From assembly GCA_036006425.1 (NCBI GenBank), contig DASYPQ010000009.1:1-64000 (forward strand): DNA of 64,000 bases, read 5' to 3'. A program made the position numbers and the translations under genes. The notes beneath the pieces are model-generated. The model was not told where the DNA came from, ran no database searches, and was given only the letters and a program-made list of their open reading frames with translations. The DNA comes from DASYPQ01 sp036006425. Lineage in GTDB: Bacteria > Planctomycetota > UBA1135 > GCA-002686595. Positions 8,523-16,518 of this stretch are shown in pieces (within the stretch, counting starts at the first letter, position 1; each line of letters begins with the position of its first letter).

Positions 8523-8990
8523 ATGCACCTCCGTCGCACGCTCGCTTCGATCTCCTTCCTCGTCCTCGGCTTCGCGTGCCAGAGCCCGAGCGCGATCCCC
8601 GCCGAGCAAGCGCGGCTGCGCGAGCGCGACGAGCAGTGGTCCGACGCCGCCTCGAAGCGCGACCCGGAGACGATCGTGTCGTTCTGGACGCGCGACGCGA
8701 AGGTGTATCCGCCGGGCGGCTCGGTCGTCTCGGGGCGCGACGCGCTGCTCCAGTTCGTGACCCAGATGCTGGCGATCCCGGGATTCAAGATCTCCTGGGA
8801 ACCGCGCGACGTCGTCGTCGAACCGGACGGAGCGCACGGCTACACGACCGGCGTGATGCATTCCACGGTCCCGGGTCCGAACGGCGCGCCGACGAAGACG
8901 ACGGGTCGCTACGTCACGATCTGGCGCAAGGGCGCCGACAACGTGTGGCGGTGCGCGATCGACATGTGGAACGATGGGCCGGCCGAGTAG
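8523..8990 (+). CDS. SnoaL-like/DUF4440 lipoprotein
   Basis: A 155-residue protein with a signal peptide and lipobox (LVLGFAC, Cys about 19). A single cone-shaped SnoaL-like/NTF2-like domain of the DUF4440 type follows: RLRERDEQWSDAASKRDPE, FWTRDAKVYPPGG, YVTIWRKG and a C-terminal WRCAIDMWND are characteristic positions. Members of the superfamily include ketosteroid isomerase-like enzymes and small-ligand binders. DUF4440 members are often found with biosynthetic genes, but none shows a defined activity here. It starts 12 bp after the asparagine-synthase-like gene and its 3' end overlaps the radical SAM gene by 17 bp. Confidence 0.8.
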   Translation: MHLRRTLASISFLVLGFACQSPSAIPAEQARLRERDEQWSDAASKRDPETIVSFWTRDAKVYPPGGSVVSGRDALLQFVTQMLAIPGFKISWEPRDVVVEPDGAHGYTTGVMHSTVPGPNGAPTKTTGRYVTIWRKGADNVWRCAIDMWNDGPAE

Positions 8991-9858
8991 CGTCGTCCTC
9001 GAGCGCGGACCGAAGCGCGCGCTCGATCCCTTTCGCGCCTACGGCGCGTTCGTGGAAGACGAGGCGGACGGCAGCGGAGCCACGGTTCCCGTCGCGACGA
9101 TCCTGCTGACGAACCGCGAGTGCCCGTGGCGCTGCGTCTTCTGCGATCTGTGGCAGAACACGCTCGACGAGACCGTGCCCGCGGGCGCGATCGAGCGCCA
9201 GATCCGCGCGGCGCTCGCGGAGCTCCCGCCGGCGCGCTGGATCAAGCTGTACAACGCGGGGAGCTTCTTCGATCCGCGCGCGATCCCGACCGGCGACCAT
9301 CCGGGCATCGCCGCGGCGCTCGCGGGGTTCGAACGCGTGATCGTCGAGTGCCACCCGGCGCTCGTCGGCGAGAGCGCGCTGCGATTGCGCGACCTCCTGC
9401 AAGGGCGGCTCGAGGTCGCGATGGGGCTCGAGATCGCGAACGCGTCCGTGCTCGCGCGTCTCGAAAAGGGCATGACGCTCGAGGACTTCGCGCGCGCGGC
9501 GGAGTTCCTGCGCCGCGGCGCGATCGACTTGCGCGCGTTCATCCTCGTCCAGCCGCCGTTCATCGCGGCCGCGGACGCGGTCGCGGAGTCCTCGCGGTCG
9601 CTCGCATTCGCGGAGGAGTGCGGCGCGAGCGTCTGCAGCCTCATCCCGACTCGACCCGGACCGCGCCTCGAGACACTCGAGGCGGCGTTCGACGAAGGTC
9701 TCTCTCGCGCCCGCTCGCGCGTGTTCGCGGACCTGTGGGAGCTCGAGCGCTTCTCCGACTGCGCGCGCTGCTTCTCCGCGCGCCGCGGTCGACTGGAGCG
9801 GCAGAATCGCACGCAACGCCGCGAGCCGCGCGTCGCCTGCGACGCCTGTCGCGGCTGA
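8974..9858 (+). CDS. Radical SAM enzyme (CxxxCxxC)
   Basis: A 294-residue radical SAM protein. C50-PWR-C54-VF-C57 is the CxxxCxxC motif that holds the 4Fe-4S cluster. It is followed by strands and helices of a partial TIM barrel (WIKLYNAGSFFDPRAIP, AMGLEIANASVLARLEKG). The C terminus carries four more cysteines (CARC and CDAC, residues about 258-293) that could bind zinc or a second cluster. The KLYNAGSFFDPRAIP region resembles the Elp3/TIGR01210-like group of radical SAM proteins. The substrate is unknown. It overlaps the preceding gene by 17 bp and is followed after 3 bp by the flavoprotein gene. Confidence 0.88.
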   Translation: MGRPSSVVLERGPKRALDPFRAYGAFVEDEADGSGATVPVATILLTNRECPWRCVFCDLWQNTLDETVPAGAIERQIRAALAELPPARWIKLYNAGSFFDPRAIPTGDHPGIAAALAGFERVIVECHPALVGESALRLRDLLQGRLEVAMGLEIANASVLARLEKGMTLEDFARAAEFLRRGAIDLRAFILVQPPFIAAADAVAESSRSLAFAEECGASVCSLIPTRPGPRLETLEAAFDEGLSRARSRVFADLWELERFSDCARCFSARRGRLERQNRTQRREPRVACDACRG

Positions 9859-9861
9859 TCC

Positions 9862-11436
9862 ATGCGGTCCTTCGACCTCGCGATCGTCGGTTCCGGCTTC
9901 GGCGGCGCGCTGACGGCGCTCGTCGCGCGCAGCCTCGGCCTCCGTCCCATCTTGCTCGAGCGCGGCGCGCACCCGCGCTTCGCGATCGGGGAGTCGAGCA
10001 CGCCGATGTCGAACATCCTGCTCGAGACGATCGCGCGCGACTACGAGCTCCCGCGCGTGCTCCCGCTCGCGCGGTACGGGACGTGGAAGCGCGCGTACCC
10101 GGAAGTCGGCGTCGGCCCGAAGCGCGGCTTCAGCTTCTACGGCCACTCCGCGTTGCTGCCGTTCGCCGCCGCGGACGATCGCTCCGACCAGCTGCTCGCT
10201 GAGGCGAGCCCGCACCACGACGTCGCGGACACGCACTGGTACCGACCCGATTTCGACCACTTCCTCGTGCGCGAGGCGCAGTCCGCCGGCGTCGAGTACG
10301 TCGACCGCGTCGAGCTCGACGCCTTCGCGGGCGGCGAGGAGGGCTGCGTCCTCTCCGGCACGCGCGCCGGCGCGCCGCTCCGCGTCGAAGCGCGCTTCGT
10401 CGTCGACGCGAGCGGCCCGCGCGGATTCCTCTCGAAACAACTGCGACTCCCGAGCGCCCCGTTCGCCGGGTATCCCGCCACGCAGGCCGTCTTCACGCAC
10501 TTCACCGGCGTCAATCGGTGGCAGGACGTGAAGCCCGGCGTCGACGAGAGCGCACCGCCGTACCCGGTCGACGACGCGGCGCTGCACCACGTGTTCGACG
10601 GCGGCTGGATGTGGGTCCTCCGCTTCGACAACGGGATCACGAGCGCGGGGTTTGCGCTCGAAGACCGTCTGGCAGAGGGAGAGAGCGCGTGGCCCGCGAT
10701 GCTCGAGCGCCTGCCGTCGATCCGCGCGCAGTTCGCCGACGCCGTCCCGGTCGAGCCGTGGCGACACATGCCGCGCATCCCGTTCCGCTCGTCGGTCGCG
10801 AGCGGACCAGGCTGGACCCTGTTGCCTTCGGCCGCCGCCGTGATCGATCCCCTGTTCTCGACCGGGATCCCGCTCGCGCTGCTCGGCGTCGATCGCATCG
10901 GCCGCGCGATCCGCGACGCGTGGGGGACGCCCACGTTCGAGGGACGGATGCGCGAGCACGCGCGCGAGACGCTCGCGGAAGCCGACGCCGCGGCGGCGCT
11001 CGTCGGTGCCGCGTACCGTTCGTTCCGGCACTTCCCGCTCTTCTCAGGCCTCGCGAGCTGCTACCTCGCTTCCGTGAGCTTCAGCGAGGTGTGCTACCGC
11101 CTCGGCGACCGCGGCCGCGCGAACGGCTTCCTGTGCCACCGCGACGCGCGGTACGCGCGCGCGTTCACCGAGTGCGTGCGCGAGGCCGATCGGCTCGCGC
11201 GGAAGGACGCGATCGACGCGGAGGACCTCGCGCGCTTCGGCGCGCGCGTCGTCGACGCGATCGAGCCGTTGAACGTCGCCGGGTTCTGCGACGCGCGTCG
11301 CAGGAACTGGTACGCGGTCGATTTCGACGCGTTGATCGACGCGTCGTCGAAGCTGGGCCGTTCGCGCGAGGAGATGCGCTCGTTCCTCGTCGCGCAGGGG
11401 ATGGAACGCTGGATGACAGCCGGAGAACCCCGATGA
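9862..11436 (+). CDS. FAD-dependent oxidoreductase related to tryptophan halogenases
   Basis: A 524-residue flavoprotein. The N-terminal dinucleotide-binding motif is VGSGFGGALTALVARS (residues about 9-24), and RFAIGESSTPM at about 38-48 is the GESTxP-like motif of the flavin-dependent halogenase/geranylgeranyl reductase group. A second FAD contact (FVVDASGP) is near residue 180, and WMWVLRFDNGITSAGFAL occupies the place of the WxWxIP region of halogenases, with changed residues. Halogenation or an oxidative dehydrogenation are both possible. The stop codon overlaps the ATG of the following amidohydrolase (ATGA), showing tight coupling in the cluster. Confidence 0.83.
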   Translation: MRSFDLAIVGSGFGGALTALVARSLGLRPILLERGAHPRFAIGESSTPMSNILLETIARDYELPRVLPLARYGTWKRAYPEVGVGPKRGFSFYGHSALLPFAAADDRSDQLLAEASPHHDVADTHWYRPDFDHFLVREAQSAGVEYVDRVELDAFAGGEEGCVLSGTRAGAPLRVEARFVVDASGPRGFLSKQLRLPSAPFAGYPATQAVFTHFTGVNRWQDVKPGVDESAPPYPVDDAALHHVFDGGWMWVLRFDNGITSAGFALEDRLAEGESAWPAMLERLPSIRAQFADAVPVEPWRHMPRIPFRSSVASGPGWTLLPSAAAVIDPLFSTGIPLALLGVDRIGRAIRDAWGTPTFEGRMREHARETLAEADAAAALVGAAYRSFRHFPLFSGLASCYLASVSFSEVCYRLGDRGRANGFLCHRDARYARAFTECVREADRLARKDAIDAEDLARFGARVVDAIEPLNVAGFCDARRRNWYAVDFDALIDASSKLGRSREEMRSFLVAQGMERWMTAGEPR

Positions 11437-12785
11437 TCACGCCGCTCGTCCTGGCGTTCCTCGCCCTCGCGTCGCACGGCGACGCGCCCGTCACGGCCTT
11501 CACCGGCGTCGACGTGATCCCGATGGATCGCGAGCGCGTGCTCCACGACCAGACCGTGCTCGTGCGCGACGGAAGGATCGCCGCGGTCGGCCCGACGAAG
11601 GAGGTCGCGGTGCCCGAGGGCGCGGTGCGCATCGACGGCAAGGGTCGGTACCTGATGCCCGGCCTCGCGGACATGCACGTGCACGCCTGGATCCAGGATG
11701 AATTCGCGCTGTTCCTCGCGAACGGAGTCACGACCGTGCGCAACATGTTCGGATCGCCGCTGCAGCTGCAGTGGCGTGCGAGCATCGCCGCGGGCGAGCT
11801 CCTCGGCCCGACGATCTACACCGCAGGGCCGATCATCGACGGCGATCCGCCCGTCTGGCCCGGCAGCACCGTGCTCACCGACCCCGCTCTCGCGGAGAAG
11901 GTCGTGCTCGAGCAGAAGGAGCAGGGGTACGACTTCCTCAAGGTCTATGCGCGCCTCACGCTGCCCTGCTACGACGCGCTCGTCGCGGCGGCGAAGAAGC
12001 ACGGCATGCGCGTGATGGGCCACGTGCCCTCGGCAGTCGGCCTCGAGCACGTGATCGAGTCGCACCAGGAGTCGATCGAGCACCTCGACGGCCTCGCCGC
12101 CGCCGCTCAGGCGGAGGGCTCGCCGCAGATCGGCAAGATCTCGTTCCGGACCGAGCCGAACGCCTGGCCGTACATCGACGACAAGAAGGTCGCGGAGCTC
12201 GCCAGGCGCGAGATCGAAGCCGGCACGTGGAATTGCCCGACGCTCGTCGTGTACCAGAAGTGGGTGACCGGCGACGAGCGCACGAAGAGTCTCGCGGGCC
12301 CGTACATGAAGTACGTCTCGCCCTTGATGCGCTCGGCCTGGGGTCCGACCGAGGCGAACGAGAAGTGGATGTCGGCGGACTTCGTCGGCGCGTCCCACGT
12401 CGCGGACCCGCACCGCATGCGCGCGGTCGGCGTGCTGCACAAGGCCGGCGCGAGGATCCTGCTCGGCACGGACCAGGCGAATCCGTTCGTGATCGCGGGG
12501 TTCGCGGTGCACGAGGAGCTCGCGAACCTCGTCGCCGCCGGGTTGTCGCCGTACGAGGCGCTGCGCGCCGGGACTTCCGGTGCCGCGGAGTTCATGCACG
12601 CGAGCGAAGAGTGGGGGACCGTCGCCGTCGGACGGCGCGCCGACCTCCTGCTTCTCGAGAAGAACCCGCTCGAGGCCGTCGCGAACGCGAAGACACCTCT
12701 CGGCGTCATGGTGCGCGGACGCTGGCTCCCGCGGGCGGAGCTCGAAGAGAGCCTCGAGAAGCTCGCGAAGGACTACGCGAAGTGA
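11433..12785 (+). CDS. Secreted amidohydrolase (imidazolonepropionase-like)
   Basis: A 450-residue amidohydrolase of the metal-dependent TIM-barrel type. A short leader (MITPLVLAFLALASHG) suggests export. The HxH metal motif is MPGLADMHVHAW (His-Val-His near residue 82). Further motifs are MGHVPSAVG, SIEHLDG, a GTDQANPF Asp near residue 350, and the conserved C-terminal GAAEFMHASEEWGTVAVGRRADLLLL. The pattern is that of the imidazolonepropionase/prolidase-like branch acting on N-acyl or cyclic amides. It overlaps the flavoprotein gene by 4 bp (ATGA), so it is probably the last gene of the 7113-12785 unit; it may trim or release that product. Confidence 0.85.
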   Translation: MITPLVLAFLALASHGDAPVTAFTGVDVIPMDRERVLHDQTVLVRDGRIAAVGPTKEVAVPEGAVRIDGKGRYLMPGLADMHVHAWIQDEFALFLANGVTTVRNMFGSPLQLQWRASIAAGELLGPTIYTAGPIIDGDPPVWPGSTVLTDPALAEKVVLEQKEQGYDFLKVYARLTLPCYDALVAAAKKHGMRVMGHVPSAVGLEHVIESHQESIEHLDGLAAAAQAEGSPQIGKISFRTEPNAWPYIDDKKVAELARREIEAGTWNCPTLVVYQKWVTGDERTKSLAGPYMKYVSPLMRSAWGPTEANEKWMSADFVGASHVADPHRMRAVGVLHKAGARILLGTDQANPFVIAGFAVHEELANLVAAGLSPYEALRAGTSGAAEFMHASEEWGTVAVGRRADLLLLEKNPLEAVANAKTPLGVMVRGRWLPRAELEESLEKLAKDYAK

Positions 12786-12937
12786 CTCGTGTCCTGAGTC
12801 GGAAGTTCCCCGACACAAACCGCCGATCTGCGCGTGCCTGCGGCGTTGAGCCTCCTCAGGGACTCAAGTGAGAGTCGCGTCGTCGGCGCTGGAGTTCGAA
12901 TGAGGCCACTACCTCAGGTCCCTTCGCGGCAAGTCGC

Positions 12938-13225
12938 GAGGCCGATGCTCACCGTGAATCGCGTTGCAAGCTCCGGATTCGCGTGATCGATGCCGACGTC
13001 CGTCGAGACGAGCGATTGCGCGACGAATCACTGCGCAATCAAGACGGCGTGCTCTCCGGTCGAGTCGTCTCGAGTTCGGCGAGGCCGATGCTGATCGTGA
13101 ATCGCTTCGCAAGCTGCAGATTGGAGAGATCGATGCCGTCGTCCGTCGAGACGAGCGGCTGCGCGACGAATCACTGCGCAATCAAGATGGCGCGCTCTGC
13201 GGTCGAGTCGTCTCGAGTTCGGATG
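12938..13225. repeat. Two 143-bp direct tandem repeats with an internal hairpin
   Basis: Two direct copies with a 143-bp period: 12938-13080 and 13081 to about 13225, roughly 85-90 percent identical by eye. Each contains CGTCCGTCGAGACGAGCG, GACGAATCACTGCGCAATC and CGGTCGAGTCGTCTCGAGTT. In copy 1, GATTGCGC (13014-13021) and GCGCAATC (13033-13040) form a perfect 8-bp inverted repeat around an 11-nt loop; in copy 2 the left arm has diverged. The sequence before 12938 hints at a decayed third copy. The stretch 12786-13321 holds no gene I can support. The array ends about 100 bp before a REP-associated-type transposase, so it may be the transposase's repeat family. Confidence 0.75.
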
Positions 13226-13321
13226 CACCCGAACTTTTTCGAATGCCTCAAGACTTTCTTCGACTTTCTTTGCGATTCGAGCGGACAACGCGAGTCATGG
13301 GAGTGAGAACGAATCCCACCC

Positions 13322-14059
13322 ATGCGTCGCCGAAGCGATCGAGTGCGCCAGGACGAGTTCGAGTTCCGCTCTTGGAGAGGTCGTCGCCGAGGTGCGGGGC
13401 GGAAGCGCACCGCGCCGCGGCGTCGCGTGTCTCATCGGACGCGCGAGGCGCTCGCGGCGAGCCACCCCGTCCACGTCACCTTGAGATTGCACGCAGGTCT
13501 GCCGAATCTTCGGAGAGACGCCGCTCGCGCGGTGATCGAGCGCTGCTTCCTCGCAGCGCGTGCGCGCGGACGCCACGAGTTCCGGCTCGCGCACTACTCA
13601 CTGCAGTCGAACCACGTCCACTTGATCGCCGAGGCCGACGACCGAAGCGTCCTCTCGCGGGAGATGCAGGGCCTGCTCGTGCGCGTCGCACGCGCTCTCA
13701 ACCGGCTCTGGGTTCGCAAGGGTGCCGTGTTCGCCGACCGCTACCATGCCCGGCAGTTGCGGTCGCCGCGCGAGGTGCGCGCCGCGCTCGTCTACGTTCT
13801 CCTCAACGCGCGCCGTCACGGACTGCGGTTGTCCGGAATCGATCTCTACTCGTCGGGGCGCTGGTTCGACGGCTGGAGCCGCAAACTCGTCTTCGCGTCG
13901 CGATCCGCGGTCGCGACGGCGCGCACCTGGCTCCTTCGAGTCGGATGGCGCCGTCACGGGCTGGTCGGACTCGGAGAGAGGCCTAGTGCCCCGACTTCGG
14001 AGTTCGCTGGCACGAGCCGCCGGGATCGGCGTTCCCGGCGAGGCGCGCCGACGACGTGA
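13322..14059 (+). CDS. REP-associated Y1 transposase (RAYT-like, IS200/IS605-related HUH enzyme)
   Basis: A 245-residue protein of the Y1_Tnp (transposase IS200-like) superfamily. HPVHVTLRLHAG near the N terminus, YSLQSNHVHLIAEA (the His-x-His metal pair of the HUH fold) and LVYVLLNARRHGL (the helix that carries the single catalytic tyrosine) are in the expected order. An Arg-rich N-terminal extension of about 45 residues precedes the fold. Unlike IS200 elements, RAYTs act on dispersed palindromic repeats rather than moving themselves; the 143-bp repeats with an inverted core just upstream fit that picture. No flanking terminal inverted repeats or accessory TnpB gene are visible. It was probably domesticated long ago, because codon use matches the neighbours. 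Confidence 0.8.
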   Translation: MRRRSDRVRQDEFEFRSWRGRRRGAGRKRTAPRRRVSHRTREALAASHPVHVTLRLHAGLPNLRRDAARAVIERCFLAARARGRHEFRLAHYSLQSNHVHLIAEADDRSVLSREMQGLLVRVARALNRLWVRKGAVFADRYHARQLRSPREVRAALVYVLLNARRHGLRLSGIDLYSSGRWFDGWSRKLVFASRSAVATARTWLLRVGWRRHGLVGLGERPSAPTSEFAGTSRRDRRSRRGAPTT

Positions 14060-14144
14060 CTCCGGTGAAATCTCGGAGGATGCGCAACGCCGTCAGGGAC
14101 GCACAGACCGGCGGATCGTGCCGGCGAACTCCCGACTCAGGACA

Positions 14145-14942
14145 CTAGCCGCCCGAGCGCGGGAGGTTGAGCACGAGCTCCTGCGCGCGCTCGCCGGCCT
14201 CGAGCTCGAGGTTCTCCGAGAGCCCTTCGCCGAGATCTTCGCGCCCGGCGAGGATCCTGCGCGCGGAGAGCGGGACGGAACCGAGCACGAAACGGCCGAG
14301 CTGGTCCGTGCGCTCGAAACGCTCCAGCGGACCCGTGCGCGTCTTCCCGCTGCGGTCGATCCATCCGACGAGCGCGTTCTGCACCGGAACGCCGGTCGCG
14401 GGATCGACGACGCGACCGCGGACGATCGCGGCGCGGTGCAGGCGGATCACGACGTCCTCGCTCGCCGCGACCACGGGGTCCGACCGCGCGTAGCCCTCGG
14501 CGAACGCGCACAAGCTCTGCGGCTTCCCGTCGAGCGGGGCGAGATCGAAGCGTCCGTCCGGCGTCGCGAACGCGGTCGACGGACTCGGCTCGGGATCCTC
14601 GAACCCGAGGATCGTGTCGACGTACGCGTGACCTTCGCCGACCGCGGAGTGGATGATCACGAAGCGCTCGATCGGCTTGTCCGTCTCCTCGTCGAGGACG
14701 AGCCCGCGCAGGCGCTTCGGCGGAATCGTCTGCGGCGCCGACTCGGCGTGCTCGACGCGTTCGCGCGGCGCCGCCGCCGTCTCGGGAGGCTTCGAGAGAG
14801 CTTCCTTGGATGCAGGCGCACCCGGCACCGCGGCCGGCGGCTCGAGCCGTTCGGGCGTGGAGCGGACGAAGAGCCAGGCCGCGAGCGCGAGCAGGAGCCC
14901 TCCGCTCGCGAGCGCGGTCAGGGTTCTGGAAGAAGACTTCAT
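14145..14942 (-). CDS. Membrane-anchored carboxypeptidase-regulatory-like protein
   Basis: A 265-residue protein with one N-terminal membrane segment (SGGLLLALAAWLFV), then a Pro/Ala/Glu-rich linker and two beta-sandwich repeats of the carboxypeptidase regulatory-like type. The repeats are KRLRGLVLDEETDKPIERF... and AAIVRGRVVDPATGVPVQNALVGW, the usual GxVxDxxTGxPV signature. It probably sits in the periplasm facing the cell wall. The start ATG at 14942 directly precedes the membrane segment; an open upstream frame exists but has no conserved content. The gene is divergent from the TPR gene at 14974, with only 31 bp between the starts. Confidence 0.75.
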   Translation of the reverse strand: MKSSSRTLTALASGGLLLALAAWLFVRSTPERLEPPAAVPGAPASKEALSKPPETAAAPRERVEHAESAPQTIPPKRLRGLVLDEETDKPIERFVIIHSAVGEGHAYVDTILGFEDPEPSPSTAFATPDGRFDLAPLDGKPQSLCAFAEGYARSDPVVAASEDVVIRLHRAAIVRGRVVDPATGVPVQNALVGWIDRSGKTRTGPLERFERTDQLGRFVLGSVPLSARRILAGREDLGEGLSENLELEAGERAQELVLNLPRSGG

Positions 14943-14973
14943 CGATCGGCTCCGCGGCAGTATTTTCGGCGTC

Positions 14974-16515
14974 GTGAGCGGCTCGCGCAATTGGATTGCG
15001 ATCGGTGGCATCGGCGCGATCGTCGTAGTCGGCTCCGCGGGATGGTGGCGCGGCGCGGTGCACGAGAAGCGCGCGGCCGCCGCGCTCGCCGCGCAGACGG
15101 AGCTCACGGAGGCTGCGAATCAGCACGCCGCGGAGCAGGCCGAGCTCGCGACGGCTCGCGAGAAGCAGGCGGCCGACGCGGAAGCGCGCGCCGCGCGGGA
15201 TCGCGCGCAGTCGGAGGCGGACCGAGAGCAGTCGGCGAAGGATCGCGCGCAGTCGGAGAGCGACCGCGCGCAGTCGGAGAAGGACCGCGCGCAGTCGGTG
15301 GCCGACCGCGCGGCCGCCGAGCGTATCACCGACTTCCTCGCGGACGTCCTCCGGTCCGTCGATCCCTCGCGCTCGGGCGGTCGGCCTCCGACGGTCGAGG
15401 ACGTGCTCGACCAGAGCGTGCGCGAGTTCGCGTCGGGTCCCGAGCTCGATCCGATCCTGAAGGCGCGGCTCTGCGACGCGATCGGCCGGTCGTACCAGGG
15501 TCTCGGGCGCACGAAGGACGCACAGATCCAACTCGAACAGGCTCTGAGTCTTCGGGAGAAGCATCTCGGCCGCGACGGCGAGGACCGCGTGACTTCGCTC
15601 AACCGCCTCGCGCTCCTCCGCATCGACCAGGGCGCGCTCGCCGAGGCCGAGGCGCTCCTGCGCGAAGCCTGCGAGACGAGCGATCGCGTCTTCGCTGCCG
15701 ACGACCCGATCCGCGTCGGCTCGTGGCACAACCTCGGCATCGCGCTCATGCAGCAAGGACGGTTCGAGGAAGGCGAGCGCGCCTATCTCAAGGCGATCGG
15801 CGCGAGCCTTCCGGAGCCGGGGCGCGAAGATCTCAGCATGCTGACGACGATGAACGAGCTCGGGGTGCTGTACCTCGACGCGAATCGCTTCGACGACGCG
15901 ACTCCCTACCTCGAGCGCACGCTCGCCGGGCGTCGCCGGCTCCTCGGCGACGACGATCCGTCGACGTGGACCGCGCTGAACAACGTCGCCGAGCTCTACC
16001 GCCTCCAGGAGAAGTACGAGGCCGCGGAGCCGCTCTTCGTCGAGCTGCTCGCCCACGAGAGCGAACGCTACGGGCCCGAGCATCCGAAAGTGCTCGGCAC
16101 GAAGAACAACCTCGGGCTCCTCTACTACGAGTGGGACAAGCTCGACAAGGCGGAGCCGCTGCTCGTCGACGCGCTCGCGGCGGAGCGCAAGACCCTGGGC
16201 TCCGATCACCCGCACACGCTCGACACGATCAACACGCTGGCATGCCTCCGCGACGACAAGGGGCTGGAGCAGGAGGCCGAGGCTCTGTACCGCGAGGCGC
16301 TCGCCGGCCGTCGCGCGAAGCTCGGCGACAAGCATCCGCGCACCTTGGAGTCGATCGACCTCCTCGCCAGCTTCCTCCGCGAGCATCGCCGGTTCGCGGA
16401 AGCCGAACCGCTCGCGCGCGAGCTCGTGGATTCGACTCCGACCGATTCGCCCCGTCTCGCGAAGAGACGCTCCCTCCTCGAGAAGATCCAGGCTGCCGTG
16501 CGCGCGGGGAAGTGA
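14974..16515 (+). CDS. Membrane-anchored TPR protein with a heptad-repeat coiled coil
   Basis: A 513-residue protein. One N-terminal membrane segment (WIAIGGIGAIVVVGSAGWW, residues 7-25) is followed by a charged coiled coil. The coil includes six near-identical seven-residue repeats of the type xxDRAQS (residues 74-113) and is followed by about seven TPRs of the TPR_12/kinesin-light-chain kind (LGRTKDAQIQLEQALSLRE, LNRLALLRIDQGALAEAEAL, LAGRRRLLGDDDPSTWTALN, and so on). The organisation matches the C-terminal half of planctomycete serine/threonine kinase-TPR proteins, but the kinase domain is missing. GTG 14974 is the only start that fits the membrane segment and avoids the divergent gene. 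The next gene starts 4 bp after the stop. Confidence 0.82.
   Translation: MSGSRNWIAIGGIGAIVVVGSAGWWRGAVHEKRAAAALAAQTELTEAANQHAAEQAELATAREKQAADAEARAARDRAQSEADREQSAKDRAQSESDRAQSEKDRAQSVADRAAAERITDFLADVLRSVDPSRSGGRPPTVEDVLDQSVREFASGPELDPILKARLCDAIGRSYQGLGRTKDAQIQLEQALSLREKHLGRDGEDRVTSLNRLALLRIDQGALAEAEALLREACETSDRVFAADDPIRVGSWHNLGIALMQQGRFEEGERAYLKAIGASLPEPGREDLSMLTTMNELGVLYLDANRFDDATPYLERTLAGRRRLLGDDDPSTWTALNNVAELYRLQEKYEAAEPLFVELLAHESERYGPEHPKVLGTKNNLGLLYYEWDKLDKAEPLLVDALAAERKTLGSDHPHTLDTINTLACLRDDKGLEQEAEALYREALAGRRAKLGDKHPRTLESIDLLASFLREHRRFAEAEPLARELVDSTPTDSPRLAKRRSLLEKIQAAVRAGK
15193..15312 (+). repeat. 21-bp tandem repeats encoding DRAQS heptads
   Basis: About six consecutive 21-bp units coding for a heptad of the form [AE]xDRAQS lie within the coiled-coil part of the TPR gene at 14974. 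The units are near-identical at the DNA level (GATCGCGCGCAGTCGGAG and close variants), which implies recent expansion and possible copy-number variation between strains. Confidence 0.8.
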
Positions 16516-16518
16516 CGC

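Noticed and set aside
12938..13225. CRISPR array
   Set aside because: Only two 143-bp copies with no unique spacers and no cas genes.
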